NCBI RefSeq assembly: GCF_014698965.1
Contig: NZ_JACXAE010000053.1
Location: 1-64,000, forward strand
Length of the DNA stretch: 64,000 nt
Origin: Iningainema tapete BLCC-T55
Lineage (GTDB): Bacteria; Cyanobacteriota; Cyanobacteriia; Cyanobacteriales; Nostocaceae
Reading direction: 5' to 3'
The notes beneath the pieces are model-generated. The model was not told the origin of the DNA and searched no databases. It saw only the letters and a program-made list of their open reading frames with translations. The translations under genes were made by a program, and so were the position numbers. Positions within the stretch are counted from its first letter, which is position 1. The number at the start of each line of letters is the position of its first letter. Shown in pieces: positions 35,368-44,887 of this stretch.

Positions 35368-37509
35368 TTAACTAGCATAAATAATGCTAACCTCCATACC
35401 TGCTGGTGTATATTCATTGAGACGCGCTTGCAGATTTGCAGCCCGTTGGGGTTGATATAAATCATGAAAAACACCCATTTCTGACTGATCGTCTGCACCG
35501 TGCTTAATTTCTTCCGCACAGGTTGCCGCTAACTGACAGTAAGTTGGCGTACCGTAGCGTGTACTGTTGTATTGGGGGCGAACACGATCGCGTTCCTGTT
35601 CTTGAACTGTTTGTAAATCTTCTTTAACAAATTCTCCTTGGTTGACTTTCTCTACCACTGCAGCTTCTACCAAGTCTGGTTGGCAGTTATACCGTCTGGG
35701 CGTGCGAGAATATGGAGGTACGTAGCAAAAGCGTATGCAACCTTGTTGGCGACGGGCGACTTTAACCAAACCATTAAAGAGGCTGTTTTCTGCCAAAGCG
35801 ATCGCATGGGTATAAATTTTTCCAAATACGGTACTCCGCCGGACAGTCAAGACACTGTGGGCAATTACACAGCCAGGTCCGCTGAGCGCTTCTCGTTCAT
35901 TGCTGGTAGCATCTAGAATGCTATCACTAATGGTAATAGGTAACGGGTCTAAATTAACCTGATCGTGGTTAACTTCAATTGAACCAATAATGCTGTGTTC
36001 AATCAAGAGGCGAGCTTGGGTGTTGAACAGTTCAAGACTTGGTTCCGCAGGACGGTGCGGTTCGCAGTCGCAAGCCAAACCCCATCCCGGTACAAGGGTA
36101 GAATGACGAATGGTAATGCTCAACAAATTGCCTTCTATCTGCACACCTCGACCGACAATTGTTAATCCGTCCAAGGTCAAGCGGCTACCTTGACAACCAT
36201 TTATATTTAACCCATCTGGCATGTCAGTATGCCAGTTTAACAAGCGAATTACCGGGCGTTTACGGTTGGCAGCACGTAATTGCAAACTTTGGTTTTCGCT
36301 GAGGGTGATATCGATTGGCTCTACATATACACCACTATCAGTAATTTCAATGATAGCATGGAGTGGACGATCTCGTTCCCATTGCTCTAGGGCAGAGTTG
36401 ATGGATTTGTGTGCTTGTAACTCTCCTACCTGATATAGTTTGTATTCTCTGGGTTGGTAAAGAGGGCGATCATATTCACCGCCGCCAATATCAGCGCTAA
36501 AGCCGTAGTGATAAGATACCCACACGCCTTTTTTAGGCAGATGACCAGGAGGAAAGACGATGCGACCAAGTTCAGGGTCAACCGCAACTTTATCTGGAAG
36601 TGGTCGGTAGTACCAGTTTGTTAAATTTGCTACTACAATTTTATCTGGGGGTATTGGTTCTCGGGAGTTCCCAACCAAAATTTGCAGACTTTTCCCTTCA
36701 CCGTAAAAGTCAGTTATGAGTGATTTAAAAGAGCGGCGCTGGATGGGTACAGGCAGATTTAATTCCTCAGCAATATGGGTTGGCTCTAATTCCGGTTGGG
36801 GGTGGTTGTACAAGGGTGTATCGTTCCCTAAAACACTGAATGTGTAGCAATTAGAACCAATTTCTTCTACGCAGTAAGCAGGGGTTAGGGTTACAGAATA
36901 AGCTTGCAGCCGCCAGATAAAAAGACCTATATTAAGAATATTGTATTTCCGTACACTTCGTTGTGAAGTAAGACGGCGTAACTCTATACTATGACCAAAT
37001 TCATTGAATGCGGTGTCTAAATAGTCTAATGCTTGGCGTAAGTTCACAGTTTGACCGCGAGATAGACGCTGATGCTTCAGATGTTGCGTCCAGCTAAGCA
37101 GGGTATAAAACTCTACTGCTCGTCCATGCCAATTAGTCACGTCATGAGCTAAGAGTTCTAATAATGCTAGAGTACCCTTACGACGACGGTAACGGATAGT
37201 ATTGGCAACATCTCGGCGCGGAACCAAGATTTTGTTACGTTGTTGTGCTTGTAAAGTATTGACATCTCCTGGTTCGCCAGTCTCACGTACCGGAGTATAA
37301 CCAATCAAGTCAGCGATGTAAGGAACTACCCAATCTTCACAAGTTTCAATAAACCAGTTGTCGTAAAGCTGGGTGATGTTTTCTTCAACAACATCTACCT
37401 GTTCGGCAATAACTTGTAATAATGACTGGAGTGGGAAACCTTGCTCGGCGTCCCGTTGGTGATAAAAGGCTGGGAGTAATTGGTAAAGGCGGTCTGAGGA
37501 ATCGCTCAT
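35368..37509 (-). CDS. eCIS tail protein: gpI-like domain plus beta-helix
   Basis: A 713-residue protein. The N-terminal part (about 1-135) resembles the phage tail protein I family ('YQLLPAFYHQRDAEQGFPLQ', 'WVVPYIADLIGY'), which links the baseplate to fibres. Residues about 380-610 look like a right-handed parallel beta-helix ('LTLDGLTIVGRGVQIEGN', 'SITIRHSTLVPGWGL', 'IEHSIIGSIEV'), as in tail spikes that touch a surface. It overlaps the previous gene by ATGA, so translation is coupled. It is the best candidate in the cluster for the target-contacting part, but a true trimeric fibre is not evident. Confidence 0.8.
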   Translation of the reverse strand: MSDSSDRLYQLLPAFYHQRDAEQGFPLQSLLQVIAEQVDVVEENITQLYDNWFIETCEDWVVPYIADLIGYTPVRETGEPGDVNTLQAQQRNKILVPRRDVANTIRYRRRKGTLALLELLAHDVTNWHGRAVEFYTLLSWTQHLKHQRLSRGQTVNLRQALDYLDTAFNEFGHSIELRRLTSQRSVRKYNILNIGLFIWRLQAYSVTLTPAYCVEEIGSNCYTFSVLGNDTPLYNHPQPELEPTHIAEELNLPVPIQRRSFKSLITDFYGEGKSLQILVGNSREPIPPDKIVVANLTNWYYRPLPDKVAVDPELGRIVFPPGHLPKKGVWVSYHYGFSADIGGGEYDRPLYQPREYKLYQVGELQAHKSINSALEQWERDRPLHAIIEITDSGVYVEPIDITLSENQSLQLRAANRKRPVIRLLNWHTDMPDGLNINGCQGSRLTLDGLTIVGRGVQIEGNLLSITIRHSTLVPGWGLACDCEPHRPAEPSLELFNTQARLLIEHSIIGSIEVNHDQVNLDPLPITISDSILDATSNEREALSGPGCVIAHSVLTVRRSTVFGKIYTHAIALAENSLFNGLVKVARRQQGCIRFCYVPPYSRTPRRYNCQPDLVEAAVVEKVNQGEFVKEDLQTVQEQERDRVRPQYNSTRYGTPTYCQLAATCAEEIKHGADDQSEMGVFHDLYQPQRAANLQARLNEYTPAGMEVSIIYAS

Positions 37510-40500
37510 GATAATATTTGGTTGAGAAATAGAGTATCTGGTACTAAAGGAGTGAGGTAAGCAAGTTGAGCTGGTTGGGTAACACCTTTGTCAGAAGTTG
37601 CCAAGCTGACTTCTACCGTTCGGGAAGGGTTCTTTTGTTTGATAAGTTTTTGAATTTCTTCTTTAATTTCAGTGGGTGTCAAAACTCGACGCTTACCAGC
37701 TTCTAAATCTGTGGTTTTCTCTGGAATAGCGCCAAAGGTATCCACGTCCACATAAGCAATCCCAGGAGTATTTGCGATCGCCGAAATCACTTCACTCAGA
37801 AAGACGTTTTGTCCCAGTTCACGCTTTTGGAAGCTGAAAGTCTCTAGCAAGGCGGTACGTACTTTGGTGGCGACGCTTTCCCATTGATAATCGGGTAGAA
37901 TTTGCAAATTGGCATTGATGATCAATAACAGGAGTTCGCGTTTTTCTACCAATAGGGGTTGGTTGGGAGCGCCGGACTGGCGCAATGCTTGTACAAAGTT
38001 ACGGTATAGGTCAGAGTTCTCGTCTATGGGAATATCGTCAGCACCAGCAATTGTCAAATGTACGATTTGCTGCTGTCCATCCCAAAGGCGAGTCGCGCTA
38101 GCTTTACCAATTCCAGCAAAGGTGCGAGCAAAGTCAATATAATCTTGTACTGATACTAGTCGGTCTAACGCCATCACCGCAAGGGGAGCATTACGACGGG
38201 CTTGGTCGCGGCTTTCTGGGTCTGCACCGCCAGTGGCTGGTAGCGGATTTATCACACTTCTAACGCCTAAAGGTCGAGTTGCCAATAGACTAACTTGCTC
38301 AGCTTTGACGTTCCCTCGTTTACCAATACCAGTGCGGTAAACCGCCTTGATATTTTCTATACCGCTAGGCGGTCGCGCTCCCTGCTCGCCGTTCCCAAAA
38401 ATAACTGTGGTTTTGCCTTCGTCATCAGTTAAAGTAATGAAGTTGCGGTCTTGCGGTTTGAGTTCGGCAAGGCTTTCGGTTTCATGCCAGCGAATATCAT
38501 TAACGCGGATTTCTAGAGTACTTGCAGCCCCAGCAGCAGTAGGAACACTTAAATAGGTAAGCGGTAGGGATTGGAGTGTAAAAGACTGCAATGATTGACT
38601 ACCATCTCCGCTGCCCAGAACTTCCGTGCGGGTTTCCCCGTGGGTAGCTTTAACAACATTACCATAGATGGTAACTGTATCGCGGTTGTAGGAGTATGCC
38701 AAGGAATTAGCCAGTTGCAGAATAGTATGTGTCTTATCTCCAGGTAAATCGGGGTCGTAACTTTGTTCGACTCCAGCTAACATCACTAATTCACTGGCTT
38801 TGACACCACCTATATTACCAGGTAAATCTGCGCGATCGCCAGAAACCACTATCCAGCGTCCAGCTTCCAACCCATCGTATAAATCGCCTAGCTCAATCTC
38901 CGCCCCATTCTTAGTCTGAGAGCCAATGGGTTCGAGAATTGGTTCTTCAACTAGTTCCAGTTCTTCATTTTGAGCAAATACCGCTGTTTCCCGAATGACA
39001 GTAAAGTTATCTTCAGCAGGATTAATCCAAGGTTCGCTCAGTTCCAAGCGCGTACTCTTGAAGGAAACACCGTATTCATAGCGGGAGCGGTTACTAACAT
39101 CTGTAACTTGGGCAATTATTCTTTTGTCTGGTCGTTCGACCACCACCCAACTACCTGGTAGTATTTGTTCATAAGGTGCATCCAACCAAACAACTTTTTC
39201 TTCTTCAGTTGCAACAGAATGGCTCTTAACTCTGCCACTGGCTGTGAGATTGAAGCGGGTCTGTACTTGACCTAGTGTAGGATTTATGACTGGAGGCGGT
39301 TCAGCGCTAGTCTTAGTAATGGTCACAGCGCTAGGGTCACTACCAGCACTCGATACGCTGTAATGATTCTCACCGTCAATACCCATTTTTACCACCAAGG
39401 GGCGCTGGCTAAACTGAAATTCCAGGTTAAAAGGTGTTAGCCGATTATTCGCAGCAATCGAGTAAGTGACTGTGATGGTTTCACGAACTGCGGGATGGTC
39501 TATTGTGAAAGTAGTATCCTGTGTGAGCTGGCGTGGGTTTTCGCTGGGAGGGTCATTTATTTGTTGACCTGCAATTGTAATCTTTGTTCGCATAAACCAG
39601 CCTGTAAGAGCAAGGGAACCCATAGCTCTAGGAGGAGTGGGCATACTCACAATAGGTGAAAGTTCAACTTCAATCTCAAAGTTCTCTGGTACTGCGGTTG
39701 TGGAGATTTTTTCTAAAGTCCATTCTTCATCTGTTGGTGGTTCGCCTCTGTTTTGGGAAGAGATGCGTCTAGGGGGTGCATTATGACCAAATACGGAAGC
39801 ACGAGTGCGTAAGGCGTAAACTTTTACTTCCGATGGTTCGGTAACGGGGAGATTTCTCCATGCTGCATACAGCGTTGAACTTAATTGCGGTTGGAAGGTC
39901 GTTAAAATCTGGAAATTATTGTCTGATTTATTACTAAATGCTTTAGTGATATTACGCTGTAAACGCAACTCATTTGCGGGTTGTCGTGAGGGAGGTTTGG
40001 TCAGAGGTGCAGTTAAATCGTCTAGTTGCGGTAACTTCTTGTGTGAAGGAACGGAGATGGATGTTGATGCTACCGCCTGAGTGGATGTATCTTGTGAGAT
40101 AATGCGCGTGCGGTTCTCAGCAGATTGAACTTCTACGTTGCGAACCCGCCGCAAAACTTGCTCGTTGCTTGAAACAAAAAGCAATGGATCATTAGGTTTG
40201 AGGTTTGTCGCTACTCCCTGCAAGTAAAGTTTATCGGTGGCTAGACTCAGCTTTTGTGGGCGAGTCAAACGAGGTTTGAGATTGTTCCACGCGCTTTTTG
40301 CTATTAATTTTTGTGAGGTTTCAAAAGACTGGGGGAGTTCACCTGGTTCTGGTAAACTCTGAGCGCGGTTTCCGGCAACAATTTCTACATTTTGGTTATT
40401 TTCTAAGGTATAGGCAAGGTAGACACTAGCAGCCACGCCAGGACGTAGTTCATAACCGACAAGTCTTGCCAGTTCTAGGATAGAACGGCGTTCGGTAGCG

Positions 40501-40826
40501 GTGCGAAGATAGCCTTCGTTGGCAATGCGCTCTTGATAAAACGTCAGCACATCCGCTACTATTGCCCAAGCATCCAAAAAAGCAATTGCTGGATCAGATG
40601 AAAGCCGTGTTTTTAACCCTAGTAAAGGGTAAAGTTTTTGGGTTTTACTGCTATCATTTGGCGATGGAACCTCTAAATAGAAGTTAGACAGCCTAGCTTG
40701 CATAGTTTCCAAGAAACTACCATGAGTTCCCACTCGATAGGCGATCGCACTCAAGCCTGGTCGATTTATTGTTGGTGTGGGGGTCAATTGTTCTATCCCC
40801 TCACAGCAGCCACAAGTATTGTTCAT
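37506..40826 (-). CDS. eCIS baseplate protein, Afp12-like (putative baseplate assembly protein)
   Basis: A 1106-residue baseplate component. The N-terminal part (about 25-200) and the C-terminal part (about 700-1090) show gpJ-type segments: 'VADVLTFYQERIANEGYL', 'TVIFGNGEQGARPPSGIEN', 'ARTFAGIGKASATR'. A long beta-rich insert lies between. In contractile particles two such proteins form the wedge ring around the spike. It is joined to both neighbours by ATGA overlaps, so all three are co-translated. It contains no membrane segment, which matters if the particle is anchored to a membrane by another component. Confidence 0.88.
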   Translation of the reverse strand: MNNTCGCCEGIEQLTPTPTINRPGLSAIAYRVGTHGSFLETMQARLSNFYLEVPSPNDSSKTQKLYPLLGLKTRLSSDPAIAFLDAWAIVADVLTFYQERIANEGYLRTATERRSILELARLVGYELRPGVAASVYLAYTLENNQNVEIVAGNRAQSLPEPGELPQSFETSQKLIAKSAWNNLKPRLTRPQKLSLATDKLYLQGVATNLKPNDPLLFVSSNEQVLRRVRNVEVQSAENRTRIISQDTSTQAVASTSISVPSHKKLPQLDDLTAPLTKPPSRQPANELRLQRNITKAFSNKSDNNFQILTTFQPQLSSTLYAAWRNLPVTEPSEVKVYALRTRASVFGHNAPPRRISSQNRGEPPTDEEWTLEKISTTAVPENFEIEVELSPIVSMPTPPRAMGSLALTGWFMRTKITIAGQQINDPPSENPRQLTQDTTFTIDHPAVRETITVTYSIAANNRLTPFNLEFQFSQRPLVVKMGIDGENHYSVSSAGSDPSAVTITKTSAEPPPVINPTLGQVQTRFNLTASGRVKSHSVATEEEKVVWLDAPYEQILPGSWVVVERPDKRIIAQVTDVSNRSRYEYGVSFKSTRLELSEPWINPAEDNFTVIRETAVFAQNEELELVEEPILEPIGSQTKNGAEIELGDLYDGLEAGRWIVVSGDRADLPGNIGGVKASELVMLAGVEQSYDPDLPGDKTHTILQLANSLAYSYNRDTVTIYGNVVKATHGETRTEVLGSGDGSQSLQSFTLQSLPLTYLSVPTAAGAASTLEIRVNDIRWHETESLAELKPQDRNFITLTDDEGKTTVIFGNGEQGARPPSGIENIKAVYRTGIGKRGNVKAEQVSLLATRPLGVRSVINPLPATGGADPESRDQARRNAPLAVMALDRLVSVQDYIDFARTFAGIGKASATRLWDGQQQIVHLTIAGADDIPIDENSDLYRNFVQALRQSGAPNQPLLVEKRELLLLIINANLQILPDYQWESVATKVRTALLETFSFQKRELGQNVFLSEVISAIANTPGIAYVDVDTFGAIPEKTTDLEAGKRRVLTPTEIKEEIQKLIKQKNPSRTVEVSLATSDKGVTQPAQLAYLTPLVPDTLFLNQILS

Positions 40827-43387
40827 CTTCCACCTCTTAAATTTAAAGTGAATTTGCCATGTTCAGGGAAACTGGAGTCATTATCTACCTGGGCGATTTC
40901 CTCCACTCCTAAAGGGATAATGCCGTTTTCCAGTTCGTGATTTGGCTCTTCGTTCAAACGTTGTAGTTTGGTAACAGTAACGCTTTCCACACCCGGAACT
41001 GCTAAAGCGATCGCTACCAACTTACTCATGGTGATACTGTCACCAAAACTGAGATTATCTGGGTGGAAAAAGCCCAAGCTACCATCTGGTAACTTGCGGT
41101 TGCTAAAGCGCTCAAGTAATTGAGCTTTAACATAACCACGCAGGGAATGGGGTAACACGCATACAGTCATCTCAATATCCAGAGGTACATAGCGTGCCGC
41201 CACAACTTTCAAATCATGTCCAATCCGGCGATAGCGGTATAAATAAGCAGTTATAGCTTGTAAAAAATCTTCATCCGCCGTTTTCTTACCCAGAGGGTCA
41301 ACAGCCACAAGTACTGCATACCAACTACCCATCCAGTGCAAGCTTGCCGCAGCCCTTTGTACTCGCCGCCCTTGCTCATCAGTATAATTTTGTGCAAGTC
41401 TTGCATAGTCATCTGCGGTAATTGCTCGTTGCAAAGATTTGCGAAATGACTGAGGAGCAAAAAGTTTTACCTCAGATATGGATTCTGGATCTTTACCACC
41501 CCTTGCTGGTAGAGGGTTACGCACATTACGAATAGCACCACTGAGTTTTGTTTTACGGTAGACTACGTGAGTAATGGCTTCTGCGCCAATGTTGCCAGAG
41601 GTACTTTTACCGACTCGATATGTTGCCCAAAATTCTGTTTCAGCCGCAGGTAACCTTCCCAACTCACCATTCCCAAAACGTAAGTACGCCCGTCGATCAT
41701 TGTCCATTTCCACAACAAAGTGAAGGTTTTGGCTGTTGCTAGCGAGTAAATCAAATTGGGGTGTCCATACCTGACCTTGTGAATCTCTAAGTATAATTTG
41801 TGGCAATGCTTGATGTGGTTCTTGCACAAGTAAACGTGAAACCGAAACCTGAGCAGGTAGTGGCTGACGGAAAGTTAGGGGTATTTTCTGTAACTTCGGT
41901 GAGAACCGACCAGATAAAATTGCACCATCTGAGGGTTGGTTTTCTGCTTCACAGTAAATAGGCGCAGGTTTTTGGGGTACTTTTCCCAAAACTTCATCAC
42001 GGATGGTTTGACCGTGATCTACTAAAATAACATTAGCTCTAACAACACTGATATTTTCCAATAACTTACATTCAGGTGGCTGACCAATAGCAGAAATACA
42101 TAAAGAAAATGGTAGCGCTTCCTCCTCTGCCCAAGCGATTTCTACAATTGGTTGGTTGTAGAGGGCGTCAGTACCACGTTCTACCTTAGTTAACCGCACA
42201 GCATGGCGATGAGTGGGATCTGCATCAGCAGAATTTCCAGTTTTTGCACCCAGCACTTCTTCAAAAATCACAATGTCGTCCACTTTCAGATTCAAGCGAC
42301 GTTCTGGGGATGACGGTTCCGGTTGCGGTTTTGGTAAGCAAATACTTTGTTCGTTGCGTTCACCTGTTTTAGAAATCCATTCATCTTTAAGTGTTGCGGT
42401 TGTAGCACCTTTTAACAGACAGCATTCTGTATCACCCCAAGTATAAAAGTAAATCTTATTATGTGCGGTGTAAAGTTGGATTATCCCCGTTGCCATCGGT
42501 TCAAAGACCTCATAGGTATGAGTGAGGATGTTATTTAAATCAGAAGACGGAAGGACTCTCTCATTTTCATTTAGGATATTATTGCTACCTGTAACAAAGT
42601 AAATATCCTGAGAATCAAGGGGAAGATTGCTATCAGTTTCCACACATACCAAAGTACGAGCGTTGCAACCCTCGTGCATCTGGTAATCAATTAAGCGAGC
42701 GTGACGCCGCACTGAAATACGCTGACGAGCAGTTTCTAGATAAGCTTCTGTAGCAACCGCATCTTGATAGTAACTGAGATGGTCACCTACATAAGCCAGC
42801 AGTTCTACCAAAGTCATGCCCAAATCAGGGACATGGCGTTCTTTCCACTCAGGTAGAGTTAATGCCAAGCGATCTAGAATTAATTTTTGAAAACTAGCAT
42901 AATCCTTTGCCAGGTAGTTAATTTCTGGGGCGGGATGTTTTTCCTGTGGACAAATATTGCTCTGCTGGCAGTCTAATTCGTTTGGACAGTTGACTTTAAA
43001 ATTGAATTGAAGTTGGGCATATCTAGGGTCAAAGCCACGCATGGGATCGTTTGTTGGACGACCGTAGTTATCCAATTCTACAACACGCAGCAGGTAAGGA
43101 GAAAAATCCCCTGGTTTGTCTACGATGACTTGTATATAATCATCTAATTCTGGGTCTTCTTCACGGCAGATCTCTAGGTCAATAACGTGAATATCTGTGA
43201 TGCGTCTACCACCTTCAATGCGAATATTTTCTTTAGCAATTTCTGTAGGTGCTTTGCCTAAGAAATAAACTGTCAGCATTTGTTGGTTGTCGCTCACTTC
43301 GAGATAATCCAAGCCATTTAGGTTTGGGGTAGCGCGTACTTTTCGGCGGCGTCGTTCGTTTTTACAAGTGAGTGTGGGGTTGTTCAT
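40823..43387 (-). CDS. eCIS baseplate wedge protein J, Afp11-like
   Basis: An 854-residue baseplate wedge protein. The ATG at 43387 is chosen; the frame continues upstream for 72 codons, but that part is translated from dispersed repeats and is hydrophobic nonsense. Typical segments are 'ELLAYVGDHLSYYQDAVATE' near the N-terminus, 'YLRFGNGELGRLPA' and the C-terminal 'ITADDYARLAQNY' and 'VPGVESVTVTKL'. In the thylakoid-anchored particle described from Anabaena, extensions of this kind of protein mediate anchoring, so its N-terminal 110 residues deserve attention. It shares ATGA overlap with the next gene. Confidence 0.88.
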   Translation of the reverse strand: MNNPTLTCKNERRRRKVRATPNLNGLDYLEVSDNQQMLTVYFLGKAPTEIAKENIRIEGGRRITDIHVIDLEICREEDPELDDYIQVIVDKPGDFSPYLLRVVELDNYGRPTNDPMRGFDPRYAQLQFNFKVNCPNELDCQQSNICPQEKHPAPEINYLAKDYASFQKLILDRLALTLPEWKERHVPDLGMTLVELLAYVGDHLSYYQDAVATEAYLETARQRISVRRHARLIDYQMHEGCNARTLVCVETDSNLPLDSQDIYFVTGSNNILNENERVLPSSDLNNILTHTYEVFEPMATGIIQLYTAHNKIYFYTWGDTECCLLKGATTATLKDEWISKTGERNEQSICLPKPQPEPSSPERRLNLKVDDIVIFEEVLGAKTGNSADADPTHRHAVRLTKVERGTDALYNQPIVEIAWAEEEALPFSLCISAIGQPPECKLLENISVVRANVILVDHGQTIRDEVLGKVPQKPAPIYCEAENQPSDGAILSGRFSPKLQKIPLTFRQPLPAQVSVSRLLVQEPHQALPQIILRDSQGQVWTPQFDLLASNSQNLHFVVEMDNDRRAYLRFGNGELGRLPAAETEFWATYRVGKSTSGNIGAEAITHVVYRKTKLSGAIRNVRNPLPARGGKDPESISEVKLFAPQSFRKSLQRAITADDYARLAQNYTDEQGRRVQRAAASLHWMGSWYAVLVAVDPLGKKTADEDFLQAITAYLYRYRRIGHDLKVVAARYVPLDIEMTVCVLPHSLRGYVKAQLLERFSNRKLPDGSLGFFHPDNLSFGDSITMSKLVAIALAVPGVESVTVTKLQRLNEEPNHELENGIIPLGVEEIAQVDNDSSFPEHGKFTLNLRGGR

Positions 43388-43625
43388 ATAAGAAGAATGT
43401 GTAGGATTTTGATTTATGTTGGATGAAGGTGTTTTTTTGGAATGAACCGCAGAGGCGCAGAGAACACAGAGGAGGAAAAAGAAGAGGAGGAAGAAGAGAA
43501 GATAGTTAATGAATAATGTTAGATTGTCGGACATTTGATTTGCATAAAGCTTTTTAGCAAAATGCTTTTTATTATTGAACCGCCAAGACGCCAAGAGCGC
43601 CAAGGTAAAGAGGAGTTTGAATCAC
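43388..43625. repeat. Two dispersed repeats inside the eCIS string
   Basis: This 238-bp gap between the gp25 and baseplate-J genes carries GAACCGCAGAGGCGCAGAG (43440-43458) and TTGAACCGCCAAGACGCCAA (about 43574-43593). The rest is purine-rich or AT-rich. A potential reading frame through it is an artefact. Confidence 0.7.
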
Positions 43626-43988
43626 TTATGGTAGGGTTTTACGTTCTATGGTTTCTGTACGTTGTTCACCTGTACGTCTGATTGCATACTGGATATTGAT
43701 ACGTAGTGTGGAGTCTTCTAGAGTTACTGAAAGAGCACGGACTTCGATTAAGTCACCAAGCCAGCGTTGCAAAGCAGCTTGGAGGCTAAATTCTAAGGCT
43801 GTGGCTATTTCAGGGCTACTAGCAGCAAATACCATAGAAAGTAAGCCACTGCCAAAGTCAGGTCGGTTAACGCGATCGCCTGGATTAGTGAATAGTAGTT
43901 GCTCAATCAAGTCGCGGATGTGGTTGTTATCATCGGTGGTGGCGGTACTACCCCTGCTATTAAAGTGAAAAGGAAAATCTATGTTCAT
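43626..43988 (-). CDS. eCIS baseplate wedge protein, gp25/gpW family (Afp9-like)
   Basis: A 120-residue protein of the gp25/GPW lysozyme-like wedge family: 'IRDLIEQLLFTNPGDRVNRP' followed by 'DFGSGLLSMVF' is the diagnostic block, and 'LRINIQYAI' ends the fold. It nucleates sheath assembly at the baseplate. It lies 8 bp after the PAAR-like gene. Confidence 0.93.
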   Translation of the reverse strand: MNIDFPFHFNSRGSTATTDDNNHIRDLIEQLLFTNPGDRVNRPDFGSGLLSMVFAASSPEIATALEFSLQAALQRWLGDLIEVRALSVTLEDSTLRINIQYAIRRTGEQRTETIERKTLP

Positions 43989-43996
43989 AAGTTTGT

Positions 43997-44320
43997 TTAA
44001 ATTCCTTTGACTCGAATTTGTGTAGCAACTACGTTTAAAGGTGTACTAGTGGGAGCGCAAATTGACCGACTGTCCTGTAACAATACGGGCATTCCTCCTG
44101 CTTTTACTCTTACTGCTGCGGACACCCACTGAGCAGTCGCACATGGCGGTGCACCAGCAGTGAGGCTGGGTAAGGTACAACCAGTAATGGTATAATTATT
44201 AACTTGTGTTACAATTGACTGACCGCTGACTTTCACACGGGGATTTGATGCAATTGGTTGTCCTTGTCCTGCGTGGGCGCAGAGGACACTTGCTCCAAAA
44301 TGAAGTACATAACCGGGCAT
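43997..44320 (-). CDS. eCIS PAAR-like spike-tip protein (Afp10 position)
   Basis: A 107-residue protein with several cysteines and one histidine near the start ('YVLHFGASVLCAHAGQGQP'), then Gly/Thr/Val-rich beta segments. Its place between spike and gp25 genes and its size fit the tip (PAAR or PAAR-like) that sharpens the spike and binds a metal. The match to true PAAR repeats is not strong by eye, so the call rests partly on context. The start overlaps the previous stop (TAATG). Confidence 0.7.
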   Translation of the reverse strand: MPGYVLHFGASVLCAHAGQGQPIASNPRVKVSGQSIVTQVNNYTITGCTLPSLTAGAPPCATAQWVSAAVRVKAGGMPVLLQDSRSICAPTSTPLNVVATQIRVKGI

Positions 44321-44820
44321 TAAGTTACCTCCAAAGCACCGTTGTTAATACTTACTTTGCTACCAGAAATCTCAATAGTTCCTAAACCACCGCTAATTTC
44401 AATACCTGTGGTCTTATAAACTATCTTCATGCCTGTCTTCGTTTCAATAGTGATACCACCTACGGGTCCTGGTAAGTCACTCAATTTGATGGTGGCAGTA
44501 TCAGTTTTCAGTACTTTTATCTCAGGGAATGGGGGAGTAGCAGGTACTTCTAAGGGTGTACCCCAAAAACAGCCTGTCCAAATTGGATAATCTGGGTTTC
44601 CATGTTCAAACTCAATCCAAACCCAAGCATCTTTTGGTGGGACAAGAAATAAACCAACCCCGTTTCCAGCATAAGGTACACTTGGCATTGCCCAACCGCT
44701 GTCTTCGGTTCCCAGTACATCCTGCACCTTCGCCCGCACTCTACCCAAACCTTTTGGGTCGCGGTTGTCAGTGACGACGCCTCGGTATTTACCGTAAAAA
44801 GGAGATCCTTGTCCATTCAT
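44320..44820 (-). CDS. eCIS spike protein, gpV/gp5 OB-fold (half of Afp8/VgrG)
   Basis: A 166-residue spike. The OB-fold (about 5-95) has 'YGKYRGVVTDNRDPKGLGRV', then 'LFLVPPKDAWVWIEFEHGNP' and 'YPIWTGCFWG', typical for the gp5/VgrG oligosaccharide-binding fold. A short beta-prism follows ('ITIETKTGMKIVYKTTGIEI'). In most eCIS and T6SS this part is fused to the gpD-like hub; here it is a separate gene next to the hub gene. Confidence 0.9.
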   Translation of the reverse strand: MNGQGSPFYGKYRGVVTDNRDPKGLGRVRAKVQDVLGTEDSGWAMPSVPYAGNGVGLFLVPPKDAWVWIEFEHGNPDYPIWTGCFWGTPLEVPATPPFPEIKVLKTDTATIKLSDLPGPVGGITIETKTGMKIVYKTTGIEISGGLGTIEISGSKVSINNGALEVT

Positions 44821-44887
44821 AGTTGTTTTGCTCCAAATGCTGGTTTTGAGTCTTCAGTTAGTTGGTTCTTCACTTCCCCACTCCCCA

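Noticed and set aside
43388-43603. N-terminal extension of the baseplate-J protein
   Set aside because: The extra 72 codons are translated from dispersed repeats and an ATG follows directly at the family start.
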